The notes under the pieces: model-generated
Databases searched by the model: none
The model's input: the letters and a program-made list of their open reading frames with translations, nothing else
What the model was told of the DNA's origin: nothing
Program-made: the position numbers and the translations under genes
Source of the DNA: Paenibacillus sp. PvR098
Lineage (GTDB): Bacteria; Bacillota; Bacilli; Paenibacillales; NBRC-103111
Assembly (NCBI RefSeq): GCF_017833255.1
Contig: NZ_JAFIBU010000001.1
Coordinates: 1,054,001 to 1,118,000 of the forward strand
Length of the DNA: 64,000 nt
Reading direction: 5' to 3'
Shown: positions 1 to 9,156 of the stretch, one piece after another
Position numbering within the stretch: position 1 is the first letter of the stretch
Layout: every line of letters begins with the position of its first letter

Positions 1-676
1 TCGTTACATTTTCCGTCGGCACGCTTGGAGTAGGCTCGCTTCCTTTTTTCACCGGTGTTGCGGCGATGTTCTGCACGACGTCCATGCCCTCCACCACTTT
101 ACCGAAGATCGTGTAATTGGGCTGCATGTTTAAGCTTGTGCTATCCTCACCCGTACAGATGAAAAATTGGCTGCCGTTCGTATTTTTCCCTGAGTTCGCC
201 ATGGCGACAATGCCTGGCCCGTATTTATGAGGCGTATTCAGCTCATCCTCAAATTTATAACCTGGCCCTCCAGTACCGTTGCCAAGCGGATCTCCGGTTT
301 GCACCATAAATGACTGGATGATCCGGTGGAACGTAATATCATTGTAGAAGCCTTCCTTCGATAAAAAGACAAAGTTGTTAACCGTCTTCGGAGCGTCCTT
401 GGCGAACAGCTCGATCGTGAAGGTTCCTTTGGAGGTCGTTACTGTCGCTTGATACGATTTATTCGGATCAATCTTCATCTCCGGAGGAGAAGACCACGAT
501 TTCTTCGAAGACTGCTCTTGGTTTACCGCATTCTGTCCAGCAGGCTGGCCTCCATTCTGGGGAGCATTCTCCGTCGCAGAAGGTGCCGGCTTCGTGCCGC
601 AGCCCGTCGTAATTAGAGCCAGGAGCGCTATTGCGCAAATCCAAGTTGATGGTTTCCGTAAGCGTAAAGCGTTCAT
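1..676 (-). CDS. cyclophilin-type peptidyl-prolyl isomerase lipoprotein (partial, 3' end beyond window)
   Basis: About 225 codons are present and the C-terminus lies outside the window. The N-terminus is a lipoprotein signal: a short basic start, a hydrophobic run and the lipobox ending ITTGC, so the mature protein should be anchored to the outer face of the membrane. A Gln/Asn/Ser-rich linker follows, then a cyclophilin domain. Recognisable pieces are FHRIIQSFMVQTGDP, GTGGPGYKFEDE and ANSGKNTNGSQFF, which carry the catalytic Arg and the active-site QTGDP and NGSQFF segments. The expected role is folding of exported proteins by cis-trans isomerisation of prolyl bonds. The start ATG has GGAG about 12 bases upstream, which is slightly long. 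Family assignment is firm. Confidence 0.9.
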   Translation of the reverse strand, partial: MNALRLRKPSTWICAIALLALITTGCGTKPAPSATENAPQNGGQPAGQNAVNQEQSSKKSWSSPPEMKIDPNKSYQATVTTSKGTFTIELFAKDAPKTVNNFVFLSKEGFYNDITFHRIIQSFMVQTGDPLGNGTGGPGYKFEDELNTPHKYGPGIVAMANSGKNTNGSQFFICTGEDSTSLNMQPNYTIFGKVVEGMDVVQNIAATPVKKGSEPTPSVPTENVT

Positions 677-794
677 CAGTGCTTATTCAACTCCAATGCA
701 GTTTTGATTGATCATAGGTTGGTACCCGGTATTCATTATACACGCGTCAGTGATAAATGAAAAATCCATCGATCGGCGGCCGAAGAGCGGCAGA

Positions 795-3473
795 TTACTG
801 CAAGGCTCCGGCCGGCACTCTCAGCGTACCCGTATTTCCCGTTTCACTTCCAGACGTGCCAGTAGGGTCGGTTCCTGTTTCAGGCGTTGGCGGGGTACCG
901 GTTCCGGTGGAACCGGAACCGTTCGCCGGTGTTCCTGGCTCCGTGCTGCCCCCCGTACCTCCTGTTTCACCAGTTCCATCGCCTGAACCCGTACCGGTCT
1001 CGCCGCTGCCAGTTCCGTTCTGGCCGCCGCCTTGATTGCCTCGCCCCGGCTGCACTCCCGTTCCAGACCCGTTACCCGGTCGAATGGTCCCTGACTCGCC
1101 TCTGTCTCCCGGCAAGTTAGTCCCGGGTTCTCTGGTATCAGGCTGATTCGTCCCCGGATGATTCGGACTAATGTTCCCTTCGTTCGAATCCTGACCCGGA
1201 AGCTCCGGCTCTAACGGATCCATACCGTTACCATCTTCCGATATCGTCACGGTCACTACATTGGAGCGTTGGCCCGCCGAATTGTTTTGCGTATTCATAG
1301 GAACAACAACATATTGATAAATATCCGGCTTAATCGCGGAAATATCGTTCACTTCCGTCGTCGCAGTCGTAATAAGCGGTTCCGCAGGGAAATCCTGCAT
1401 GGAACTGTCTTTGCGGAACAATTGGTACGTAACCCCTTCACCTACACCGCTCCAACGGAGATGAACGGCACGATTCTCCTGATTGTATTCCGCCGTTAAG
1501 TCTCCAATGCTTTTTGGTGGCGCCGCAGGATCTGCTACGCCTCCCGGCTTCTTGAAAGAAGTCACCGGTCGTTTCTCCAGCGATTTCTGCATCACTTCTT
1601 TAAAAATTGCCGCCGCGCTGCCGCTGCTCATCGACACATAATGCTTCGAATCCGTCCTATCAAAACCCATCCAGACCGCAGCCGTCCACTCCGGAGTATA
1701 TCCGGTGAACCACAGATCCCGGTTATAGCGTTCCAGCCCCTTGATGTCCAGCTGCGTCGACCCGGTTTTGCCCGCAACCGGACGTTCGAATCTCGCCGCC
1801 GTACCGGTACCCCCGGGCTCCACTACAGTCCGCATCATTTGAGTCATATACCAGGCTGTTTTGGCGCTCATCACCTGCTTGCTCTCTTCTTTAAACGCAG
1901 CCACCTCACCATTGCTGCTGGTAATTTTGATAATGGCATGAGGTTTGTTCAGGTACCCGTCGTTCGCAAAGGCGCTGTACGCTCCAGCCATTTGGAGAGT
2001 GGTAACGCCCCTGTGCAATCCCCCGAGCGCGATGGCCAAATTGTTATCCTCAGGTGTCAGCTCGATGCCCAATTTGCGGACAAAATCCCTTCCGGTCCTT
2101 ACCCCGATCTGATTCAGCAGATCGACGGCCGGTAAATTGATCGAGCGTTTGATCGCTTCCTGCATGGTGACCTCGCCTCGATAGACGCCGTCATAGTTTC
2201 TAGGCGAATACCCGTTGTAGGACCTCTGCTCGTCTCTGATCCGGGTGTATGGGGTGAAACCCTTTTGTTCAACCGCAGGAGCGAACGCCACAAGCGGTTT
2301 GAACGCAGAACCCGGCTGTCTCGGCTGAGCTACGGCACGGTTTAATCCACGCGTTACGTAGTCCCGTCCTCCGATCATGGCAACGATGCCGCCATCCTTA
2401 TTATTCAGGATCACCATGCTGCTTTGCATTTTATGCTGCGGACCGTCTTTCTGGAAAAATCGATTGTTCGCATACGTTTGTTCCATTGTCCGCTGCGCCA
2501 CAGGGTCTAAGGTCGTATAAATCTCATAACCTCCCCGAAGCAGATCATCCTCTTCAAAGCCGTACATATCCTGGGCTTCCTTCAGCACGTAATCGATATA
2601 GGTTTGATACTGGCTTTCAGCAGCGGTCTTGGGAGCCGTGTACTCTACCGCAGCCGCTTCTGCGCGCTGCGATTCCGTAATGTATCCTTGATCCTGCATC
2701 AACCGGAGCACAACCGCACGGCGCTCCGTCGATTTCTCAGGATTACTCATCGGATTATACGTATTCGGCGCTTTAGGCATGGCCGCGAGTGTAGCCACCT
2801 GCCATATTTTCAATTGATTCAAATCCGACACGCCGAAATACACTTTGGATGCTGCCTTCACACCGTATGCTCTTTTTCCAAAATAAATACGATTTAAATA
2901 ATACCCCAAAATTTCATCCTTCGAATATCTTTGCTCCAGCGCCACTGCAATGGACATCTCCGTCGCTTTACGGAAAAATGTCTTGTCAGCGCTCAAAAAC
3001 ACGTTTTTGGCCAGCTGCTGGGTGATGGTGCTGCCCCCCTCGACCATACTGCGGGCGATAACATCTTTGACCAAAGCGCGACCTATTCCAAAAAAGTCGA
3101 CACCAGCGTGTTCCTCGAACCGTTTGTCTTCCGTAGCCACAAATGCCTGCTTAAGCAGCTCAGGAATTTCGCTGGATTCCACATTTTCCCGGTTCTCTAC
3201 TTTTAATGATCCAGCTTCATTGCCGTTTACATCATAGATGTGTGAGGCTTCACTGAACTCTAATTTATCCAGATTTTCCGTTAAGATCTTGTTTCCGTTG
3301 ACGATAATAAAGATATATACTCCCATTGCGCAGATCGCCGCCAGCGCTCCGGCAACGAAGGTCCACCACAACACTTTTCCTACAGTGATGTTCTTTTTCT
3401 TCTTGGCCTTGCCTGACGCCGGTTTCTTCTCCATGGGTGCTTTTCCCGATGTTCTGCTGTTTCGTTCCGCCAT
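795..3473 (-). CDS. class A penicillin-binding protein (PBP1A type)
   Basis: An 892-residue bifunctional peptidoglycan synthase. A Lys-rich cytoplasmic segment is followed by one membrane anchor at about residues 34-57. The glycosyltransferase domain has the catalytic EDKRFEEH motif (Glu115), GGSTITQQLAKN at about 146-157 and the RIYFGKRAYG segment. The transpeptidase has SAFK (Ser389, Lys392), SIN (444-446) and KTGS (569-572), so all catalytic motifs are intact. A fibronectin-III-like module spans about 652-745. It is followed by an unusual tail of about 140 residues made mostly of Gly, Thr, Pro, Asn, Glu and Ser, which probably lies in the cell wall. The ATG is preceded by GGGAGTCGGGGC. It polymerises lipid II and cross-links the stem peptides outside the membrane. 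Confidence 0.95.
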   Translation of the reverse strand: MAERNSRTSGKAPMEKKPASGKAKKKKNITVGKVLWWTFVAGALAAICAMGVYIFIIVNGNKILTENLDKLEFSEASHIYDVNGNEAGSLKVENRENVESSEIPELLKQAFVATEDKRFEEHAGVDFFGIGRALVKDVIARSMVEGGSTITQQLAKNVFLSADKTFFRKATEMSIAVALEQRYSKDEILGYYLNRIYFGKRAYGVKAASKVYFGVSDLNQLKIWQVATLAAMPKAPNTYNPMSNPEKSTERRAVVLRLMQDQGYITESQRAEAAAVEYTAPKTAAESQYQTYIDYVLKEAQDMYGFEEDDLLRGGYEIYTTLDPVAQRTMEQTYANNRFFQKDGPQHKMQSSMVILNNKDGGIVAMIGGRDYVTRGLNRAVAQPRQPGSAFKPLVAFAPAVEQKGFTPYTRIRDEQRSYNGYSPRNYDGVYRGEVTMQEAIKRSINLPAVDLLNQIGVRTGRDFVRKLGIELTPEDNNLAIALGGLHRGVTTLQMAGAYSAFANDGYLNKPHAIIKITSSNGEVAAFKEESKQVMSAKTAWYMTQMMRTVVEPGGTGTAARFERPVAGKTGSTQLDIKGLERYNRDLWFTGYTPEWTAAVWMGFDRTDSKHYVSMSSGSAAAIFKEVMQKSLEKRPVTSFKKPGGVADPAAPPKSIGDLTAEYNQENRAVHLRWSGVGEGVTYQLFRKDSSMQDFPAEPLITTATTEVNDISAIKPDIYQYVVVPMNTQNNSAGQRSNVVTVTISEDGNGMDPLEPELPGQDSNEGNISPNHPGTNQPDTREPGTNLPGDRGESGTIRPGNGSGTGVQPGRGNQGGGQNGTGSGETGTGSGDGTGETGGTGGSTEPGTPANGSGSTGTGTPPTPETGTDPTGTSGSETGNTGTLRVPAGALQ

Positions 3474-3540
3474 GCCCCGACTCCCTTTCTTTTTCTATAT
3501 CTTACGATTCACAGGATACTTAACCTGCGGCAACGCCTCT

Positions 3541-3573
3541 TAAACAAAGAACAACCCAGGGAATCAGGGTTGC
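3541..3573 (-). terminator. probable rho-independent terminator after hfq
   Basis: On the minus strand CAACCC (loop of about 9 bases) GGGTTG is followed by a T-rich run TTCTTTGTTT. It sits downstream of hfq and before the PBP gene, which has its own Shine-Dalgarno sequence. Confidence 0.45.
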
Positions 3574-3658
3574 TCTCAGGACTGTATTTTATTAGACGTA
3601 TCGGATGACCATAATGTTGCTGCTATTCGGTCATAAGTCCTGACGTAATCAAACGAGA

Positions 3659-3898
3659 CTACTCGGCGATTTCCTGCTGCTGCATTAAAGAAACCGCTCG
3701 CTGCGGGGTGAAGGTCGAGATGGCATGCTTATATACCATTTGCTGACGGCCTTCGCTATCGATGATAATTGTAAAGTTATCGAATGCGCGAATCACGCCT
3801 CGAATTTGAAACCCATTGGTCAGATAAACGGTGACTGGAATGTTCTCCTTGCGCAGTTGGTTCAAAAATGTGTCCTGAATGTTGATCGTCTTGTTCAT
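3659..3898 (-). CDS. hfq: RNA chaperone Hfq
   Basis: About 79 residues, the usual Gram-positive Hfq length. The Sm1 motif region ([19 protein letters not shown], then [17 protein letters not shown]) and the Sm2 motif (YKHAISTF, the KHA box) are both present, so the hexameric RNA-binding ring should form. The ATG at 3898 was chosen because GGAGGGGG lies just upstream. A start 11 codons earlier would overlap miaA and has no ribosome site. The gene follows miaA closely, the conserved Bacillales arrangement, and the two are probably co-transcribed. It binds small RNAs and A- or U-rich transcripts in the cytoplasm. Confidence 0.95.
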   Translation of the reverse strand: MNKTINIQDTFLNQLRKENIPVTVYLTNGFQIRGVIRAFDNFTIIIDSEGRQQMVYKHAISTFTPQRAVSLMQQQEIAE

Positions 3899-3920
3899 CA
3901 ATGGGCCCCCTCCAAAATAA

Positions 3921-4886
3921 TTAACGGTCAATCGTTAGCTTTTGTGCTATTATAGCATGAATATGTTTCAGGTGTGTAGAAAATTCTGCCAATTCGCTCA
4001 CATCCACCCATTCGATGTCTTTCATGTGGCGAAACCAAGACAACTGTCTCTTGGCAAAATGGCGTGTATCCCGCTTAAGGAGCAGTACCGCTTCTTCTAG
4101 AGAATAGTGCCCTTCCAGATAACCTACGATCTGCTTATATCCCAGCCCTTTCATCGCAACGGATGACGGGCTGCAGCCCGCCGACAGTAAGCTCTGCACT
4201 TCTTCGACCAGCCCGAGCTCTATCATGGAATCGATTCGCTCTTCAATACGTTTATATAGTAAAGCTCTATCCATTGTCAACCCAATGATACACAATTCGT
4301 ACGGTGACTGCTTTTTTTGACGCTTCAACTGGTCTGATAACCGTTCCCCGGACACATGATAAATTTCGAGCGCTCGAATGATCCTCCGTTGATCGTTCGG
4401 ATGCAGACGCTCTGCGCTTTCCGAGTCCACCTGCCGAAGCCGTTCATGAAGAGCCTCCGCACCGCGGGATTCGGCAAAAGCCTGCTGCTCTTCGCGAAAC
4501 GCCTCGTCCGATCCGACCTCACTGAACTGGAAGTTGTAGCATACCGATTCAATGTACAATCCGGTGCCCCCCACGATAAAAGGCAGCTTCCCCCGCGCAT
4601 TAATCTCCGGAATCAGCTCTGCGCACCTTTCCTGAAATTCAGCTACGGAGAACGGCTCATTCGGATGGTGAATATCAATCATATGATGCTTGATCAAGGC
4701 CAGTTCTTCGAGAGTCGCTTTGGCGGTACCGATGTCCATCCCACGGTAAACCTGCATCGAATCCCCGGATATGATCTCCGCGTTATAATGTTCGGCTATC
4801 GTCAGGCTCAGTTTCGTCTTGCCGACGGCAGTAGGGCCGACAAGTACAAGCAGCCTTGGCCGCTTCCGGTCCGTCTCTGTCAGCAT
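3921..4886 (-). CDS. miaA: tRNA dimethylallyltransferase MiaA
   Basis: A 321-residue enzyme that transfers the dimethylallyl group to N6 of A37 in tRNAs reading UNN codons. The N-terminal P-loop GPTAVGKT, the [19 protein letters not shown] segment and the [10 protein letters not shown] segment are diagnostic. The [10 protein letters not shown] and [10 protein letters not shown] pieces are also typical. Length is normal. Its start overlaps the end of the upstream methyltransferase gene by seven bases, indicating translational coupling. GGAG lies about seven bases before the ATG. hfq follows directly. Confidence 0.96.
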   Translation of the reverse strand: MLTETDRKRPRLLVLVGPTAVGKTKLSLTIAEHYNAEIISGDSMQVYRGMDIGTAKATLEELALIKHHMIDIHHPNEPFSVAEFQERCAELIPEINARGKLPFIVGGTGLYIESVCYNFQFSEVGSDEAFREEQQAFAESRGAEALHERLRQVDSESAERLHPNDQRRIIRALEIYHVSGERLSDQLKRQKKQSPYELCIIGLTMDRALLYKRIEERIDSMIELGLVEEVQSLLSAGCSPSSVAMKGLGYKQIVGYLEGHYSLEEAVLLLKRDTRHFAKRQLSWFRHMKDIEWVDVSELAEFSTHLKHIHAIIAQKLTIDR

Positions 4887-5653
4887 TGTATCACTCCATA
4901 AGCAATTTTGTTCCCGGACCGGTGCACCTCGGCAAAACCAAGGCTAGCGAATTGATCGCTATCGCGGTGCTCCTTCATCACAACGACCCTGCGGGAAACT
5001 CGTATCGCTTCCGCAACGCTCTCTTCCGAGAGCGGCCGATCGTCCGCTAATCCGCGAATCGCCCGGATGGAGGCCGATTCGGTGATAGGTTTCCGAAACA
5101 TCGGGTCAAAATAAACGACATCGACGCTATTCTCTGGCAATCCGCGCAAATAGTCCAAATGATCCAGCTGAATCACCTCAATGCGCCGCATCGCTTCATT
5201 CAAACCAGACACATCTGAATGATAGGTCTTTAGACCTTGCTTAAGTAAAAAACAGGGGATTTTGGTATTCTCTATGGCCGTGATCCCACCGTTTGGCCCT
5301 ACGGCAAACGAGAATACGATCGCATCGGAGCCCAGCCCGGCCGTGCAATCGACAATCCGGTCTCCTGTCTTGATGCCTGCGATCTGCAAGAGCGGATCGC
5401 GCTCCCCTTTGAGCAGCCGTTTAATACGTACGGCTGCCGTACTGGGGTGAAAAAATAAGGGCTCACGCCGCTCATGATGATACTCGATTCTCTCCTTGGA
5501 CACCAGGAGGATCTCCTCGTCCCCGTATCGCCGCCTGAGCTGCGACAACGACATTTGGCGGCGCTCGATGCATCGGCCGCCAAGCATATGTGCGAGCTTC
5601 TGAGCTTCTTCCAGCTGCGCGGGACTGGGTTCATAGGAGGTAGTAACGAACAA
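4880..5653 (-). CDS. class I SAM-dependent methyltransferase, RsmJ-like family
   Basis: 257 residues with a Rossmann-type methyltransferase domain. The SAM-binding motif I is VDCTAGLGSDA at about residue 100-111, and a DPMF motif (catalytic motif IV) is at about residue 183. The overall pattern matches the putative SAM-dependent methyltransferase family that includes RsmJ of Proteobacteria, which methylates 16S rRNA. The Firmicutes members commonly sit next to miaA, as here, but their substrate is not established, so a role in RNA modification is inferred. The start is a TTG with AAAGGATGAT just upstream. Confidence 0.8.
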   Translation of the reverse strand: MFVTTSYEPSPAQLEEAQKLAHMLGGRCIERRQMSLSQLRRRYGDEEILLVSKERIEYHHERREPLFFHPSTAAVRIKRLLKGERDPLLQIAGIKTGDRIVDCTAGLGSDAIVFSFAVGPNGGITAIENTKIPCFLLKQGLKTYHSDVSGLNEAMRRIEVIQLDHLDYLRGLPENSVDVVYFDPMFRKPITESASIRAIRGLADDRPLSEESVAEAIRVSRRVVVMKEHRDSDQFASLGFAEVHRSGNKIAYGVIQC

Positions 5654-5738
5654 TACGGATCATCCTTTACGATTATGCTTCAATATCCATTACTATTATA
5701 AAACAAAAGCACGTGAACGCAAATTTCATCATAACGTT

Positions 5739-7643
5739 TTATTGTACCCGTTTGAACATTTTTTCCAGTTCATAGGTCGAAAAACTGACGACGATAGGCC
5801 TGCCGTGCGGACATGTATACGGATTGCGGCAGGCCGCTAGCCGATCAAGGAGCGTTTCGATCTCCAGCGTGCCGATGCTTTGATTCGCCTTGATCGATGC
5901 TTTACATGAGCACATGATCGCCGCCTTTTCCCGCAGCTTGCCGATATCCACCTGCTTTTTCTCGTTCATCAGCCACTCGATCATCTCTTCCACAATGGCC
6001 TGTTCATCGCCTTTGGGCAGCCAGTGAGGATAAGCTCTGACAAGGAAGGAGGTGCCTCCGAAAGGCTCCAAAAATACCCCTGCCTGCTCCAGCTGCGGAA
6101 GCTTGTCCGACAGCTTCGCCGCCTCTATCGCCGTGAATTCCAGCGTAATGGGGACAAGCAGCTCTTGGCTTGCCTCTTCCGGCTTACCGAACATGTCGAA
6201 GTACCGCTCGTAATTGATTCTCTCATGCGCCGCATGCTGGTCGATCAGGAACAATCCCTCTTCGTTCTGGGCGACGATGTAAGTGCCATGAAGCTGCCCG
6301 ATAGGGCTCAGCTTCGGGAAATCCGGCAGCGCCGGCGGTCCCTCCAGCTCTGGCGCTAGTGTACGCAGCAGCGCTCCGGAAGCGACGGCCGCTTCCCGCG
6401 GCTGCAGCCGCTCACGCGGAGCTTCCGGTCGCGCGGGGGCGGGCGCATCGCGGCGCGCCGGCGGATCCGCGAAGGCGGTCCGCTCCGAGAGCGGCGGCTG
6501 CGTCCACGGCGCGCGGGGCGCTTCGCCAACAGCGCCCGTCAGGCGCTCCGCGGCTGCGGTGGCCTGCGGCCGGTACAGCTCGAGCTGCTCCTGCACAAGC
6601 GGCTCCCGCGGCCGCTTCCCTGCCCCCCCCGGCTGCCCCGCCGACGGGATCAGGCGCTGACGGCCTAGCGTCTCGCGCGTCTCGCGCTCAACGAGCTGCA
6701 TCAGCTCAGGCTCCTTGCTGAAGCGCACCTCCAACTTGGCCGGGTGCACGTTCACGTCGATCAGCGTTGGGTCCATCTGCACATGCAGCACCGCCACAGG
6801 AAACCGGCCTATCGGAAGCAGCGTGTGATAGCCCTGCAGAAGAGCCTGTACCATCGGGAAATTGCGGATATAGCGTCCGTTGATCACGGTCGTCATACCG
6901 CCCCGGTTCGCACGGGTAATCTCCGGCTTCGCGATATAGCCTTCTAGCCGATAATCAAGCGTTTCGCCGCTAATCGGGAGCATGCTTTTGGCTACGGCCG
7001 TACCGTAGATGGCTGCGATCGTCTGGAGCAGATCCCCGCCCCCAGGCGTCTGTGCCAGCACATTCCCGTTGTGCTTCAGCGTAATGGCAATTCCCGGATG
7101 CGCAAGCGCCAATCGGTAAATATAATCCGTCACGTGTCCAAGCTCCGTCTGAATCGTCTTCATATACTTAAGCCGGGCCGGCGTATTGTAAAACAGCTCC
7201 CTCACCGTAATGTCCGTCCCCTGAGGAGCCGTGGCATCGGACCTCTCCAGTACGCTTCCGCCTTGCATGACCAGACGTGTCCCAAGACCGCTGGAATCCG
7301 GGGAAGTGAGCAGCTCTACCTTGGCCACCGCCCCGATACTAGGAAGCGCCTCACCGCGGAAGCCGAGCGTGCGGATCTGGAACAAATCGTGAGTGCTTGC
7401 GATTTTGCTGGTCGCATGGCGGTAAAACGCCGTTTCACAATCCTCGCGATCCATCCCGGAGCCATTGTCGGTCACCCGGATGAGCTGCAGACCGCCTTCT
7501 TCGATCGACACATCGATCCTGGAGCTTCCAGCATCGATTGCATTTTCTACAAGCTCCTTCACCACCGAGGAAGGCCGTTCGACGACCTCGCCCGCAGCGA
7601 TTTGGTTGGCGATATGTTCATCTAAAATGGTGATTTTACCCAT
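5739..7643 (-). CDS. mutL: DNA mismatch repair endonuclease MutL
   Basis: 634 residues from the ATG at 7643, which has AAGGAG eight bases upstream. An in-frame GTG six codons earlier has no ribosome site. The N-terminal GHKL ATPase has KELVENAIDAG (Glu33), DNGSGM and LGFRGEALPSIG. Residues about 340-440 are a Pro/Ala/Arg-rich linker with high GC. The C-terminal part has the metal-dependent nicking endonuclease motif DQHAAHERINYE and the Zn-site segments CSCKASIKAN and CPHGRP. It is therefore a nuclease-active MutL, as in other Firmicutes lacking MutH. It couples MutS mismatch recognition to strand incision. mutS lies upstream, separated by the S41 protease gene. Confidence 0.96.
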   Translation of the reverse strand: MGKITILDEHIANQIAAGEVVERPSSVVKELVENAIDAGSSRIDVSIEEGGLQLIRVTDNGSGMDREDCETAFYRHATSKIASTHDLFQIRTLGFRGEALPSIGAVAKVELLTSPDSSGLGTRLVMQGGSVLERSDATAPQGTDITVRELFYNTPARLKYMKTIQTELGHVTDYIYRLALAHPGIAITLKHNGNVLAQTPGGGDLLQTIAAIYGTAVAKSMLPISGETLDYRLEGYIAKPEITRANRGGMTTVINGRYIRNFPMVQALLQGYHTLLPIGRFPVAVLHVQMDPTLIDVNVHPAKLEVRFSKEPELMQLVERETRETLGRQRLIPSAGQPGGAGKRPREPLVQEQLELYRPQATAAAERLTGAVGEAPRAPWTQPPLSERTAFADPPARRDAPAPARPEAPRERLQPREAAVASGALLRTLAPELEGPPALPDFPKLSPIGQLHGTYIVAQNEEGLFLIDQHAAHERINYERYFDMFGKPEEASQELLVPITLEFTAIEAAKLSDKLPQLEQAGVFLEPFGGTSFLVRAYPHWLPKGDEQAIVEEMIEWLMNEKKQVDIGKLREKAAIMCSCKASIKANQSIGTLEIETLLDRLAACRNPYTCPHGRPIVVSFSTYELEKMFKRVQ

Positions 7644-7673
7644 ATGCAGGACTCCTTCCACGGAGGATTTCTC

Positions 7674-9110
7674 TTACTCGAATCCAATCGCCAAGTTCCC
7701 GCCGTCGTCGCTCCATTGCAAACCGGCCCATATGGAAGCTGCCTGCCGGAGACTTACATACCCTGCTCCGTCTCTCAGAAGCAGATCTCCCCCGGTAGAG
7801 CTGAATATGACGTCGCCGCCTGAGGAAACGATCCGAACCGACCGGGTTGCTTCGTTCCACTCCACGCTCCCGCCGACCAAAGCTGAAAGCACGCGAGAAG
7901 GGACATAGGTTTGACCTTGTTCACGCAGAACGGGGAACGCGTTCTCTACAGCCACACCGTTCACAGTCAAATTCAGACGCTTTAGCGTCAGCTCGAAACG
8001 GCTCGCACCGGCCATCCGAAGCGCCGTTAACAGCTGAGGAACGTCCCCGCCCTCTACCTTGTGATCGGGCTCAATACCGACTCCATTCACTTTTCTAAGC
8101 TTCGGAGTCAAATATTCTTGAACGGTGAGCTTCAAAGCGCCTCCCGATTGCAGAGGAACAACCTGCTGTACGCTGCCTTTACCGAACGTTTTCGTCCCGA
8201 TAACAGTAATCACACCATAGTCCTGTAAAGCCCCCGTCAGCACCTCTGAAGCGCTCGCGCTGTTCTCATTCACCAGGAAAAACACCGGATAAGGCTGCGT
8301 CATCCCATTAGCGATCTTCACCGGGTCATCCACGTTATCGCGATCCTTCGTATGCATCAGCGTCCCTTCCTTCACGAACAGCCTGGCCATCTGCTGAGCT
8401 GTCTCCAGGATGCCGCCCGGGTTATTGCGCAGGTCCACGATCAGACTTTGGATTCCCTGTTCATTCAGCGCGGTCAGCTCCTTGCTCATCATCTCATCCG
8501 CATCGCTGGTGAACCCCGTTACCTTAACATACCCGATGCCAGGCTCGAAGCGCCCAGCCATTACAGTCGGAACCCGTACTTTTTGACGCTCCATCACGAG
8601 GTCATTCGTTTCTTCATTCCGCAACACTTGGAGGTTCACTTTCGTTCCCGGCAAACCAATAATCTTGGAGGTGACATCCTCCAGCTGCTTGCCAATGGTG
8701 GTTTCCCCCTCCACCTTAACGATCAAGTCGCCTGCCTTCAGCCCCGCATGGCTGGCCGGAGAATCGACAAACACATCCGTGATGTACAGCCCGTCTTCCT
8801 CCATGGCTACCCTGACGCCAATCCCGACATATTGATTCTCCACCGCATCTTCAAAAGACTGCAGTTCTTCCGGCGTAAAGTATACCGTATAAGGATCTCG
8901 CAGCGCGTCTACCATAGCTTGGATCGCTGCATCGGTCAAATGGCTTCCGTTCGGAGCGCTCACATGGTTATGTTCAAGCAGCTCTAGTACTTCAGTCACG
9001 CTGTCCGAGCCCGCAGCCCAAGCAGGTGCGGCGGTCGGAAACAGCAGCGAGAGTGAGAGCAAGGCAGGTATGGTTTTGCGCCAAAGCGCTTTTCTGACGT
9101 TTCTTTTCAT
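7674..9110 (-). CDS. S41 family C-terminal processing protease with stalk/copper-amine-oxidase-like domain
   Basis: 478 residues. A Sec signal peptide covers about residues 1-33 and predicts secretion. A PDZ domain spans about 88-165. The S41 peptidase core carries DLRNNPGG, NENSASASEV (catalytic Ser about 286) and GKGSVQQ (Lys311), forming the Ser-Lys dyad. After residue about 385 there is a domain resembling the N-terminal copper-amine-oxidase module common in Paenibacillus secreted proteins (VNGVAVENAFPV, YVPSRVLSALVGGSVEW). This combination is unlike the simpler CtpA/CtpB of Bacillus. It lies between mutS and mutL, which normally adjoin, so it is an insertion into that operon. The substrate is unknown. 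Confidence 0.88.
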   Translation of the reverse strand: MKRNVRKALWRKTIPALLSLSLLFPTAAPAWAAGSDSVTEVLELLEHNHVSAPNGSHLTDAAIQAMVDALRDPYTVYFTPEELQSFEDAVENQYVGIGVRVAMEEDGLYITDVFVDSPASHAGLKAGDLIVKVEGETTIGKQLEDVTSKIIGLPGTKVNLQVLRNEETNDLVMERQKVRVPTVMAGRFEPGIGYVKVTGFTSDADEMMSKELTALNEQGIQSLIVDLRNNPGGILETAQQMARLFVKEGTLMHTKDRDNVDDPVKIANGMTQPYPVFFLVNENSASASEVLTGALQDYGVITVIGTKTFGKGSVQQVVPLQSGGALKLTVQEYLTPKLRKVNGVGIEPDHKVEGGDVPQLLTALRMAGASRFELTLKRLNLTVNGVAVENAFPVLREQGQTYVPSRVLSALVGGSVEWNEATRSVRIVSSGGDVIFSSTGGDLLLRDGAGYVSLRQAASIWAGLQWSDDGGNLAIGFE

Positions 9111-9156
9111 GCTCTAACCCTTCTCCCCATAGCATTATTGCCTTGCGATTCCTCTT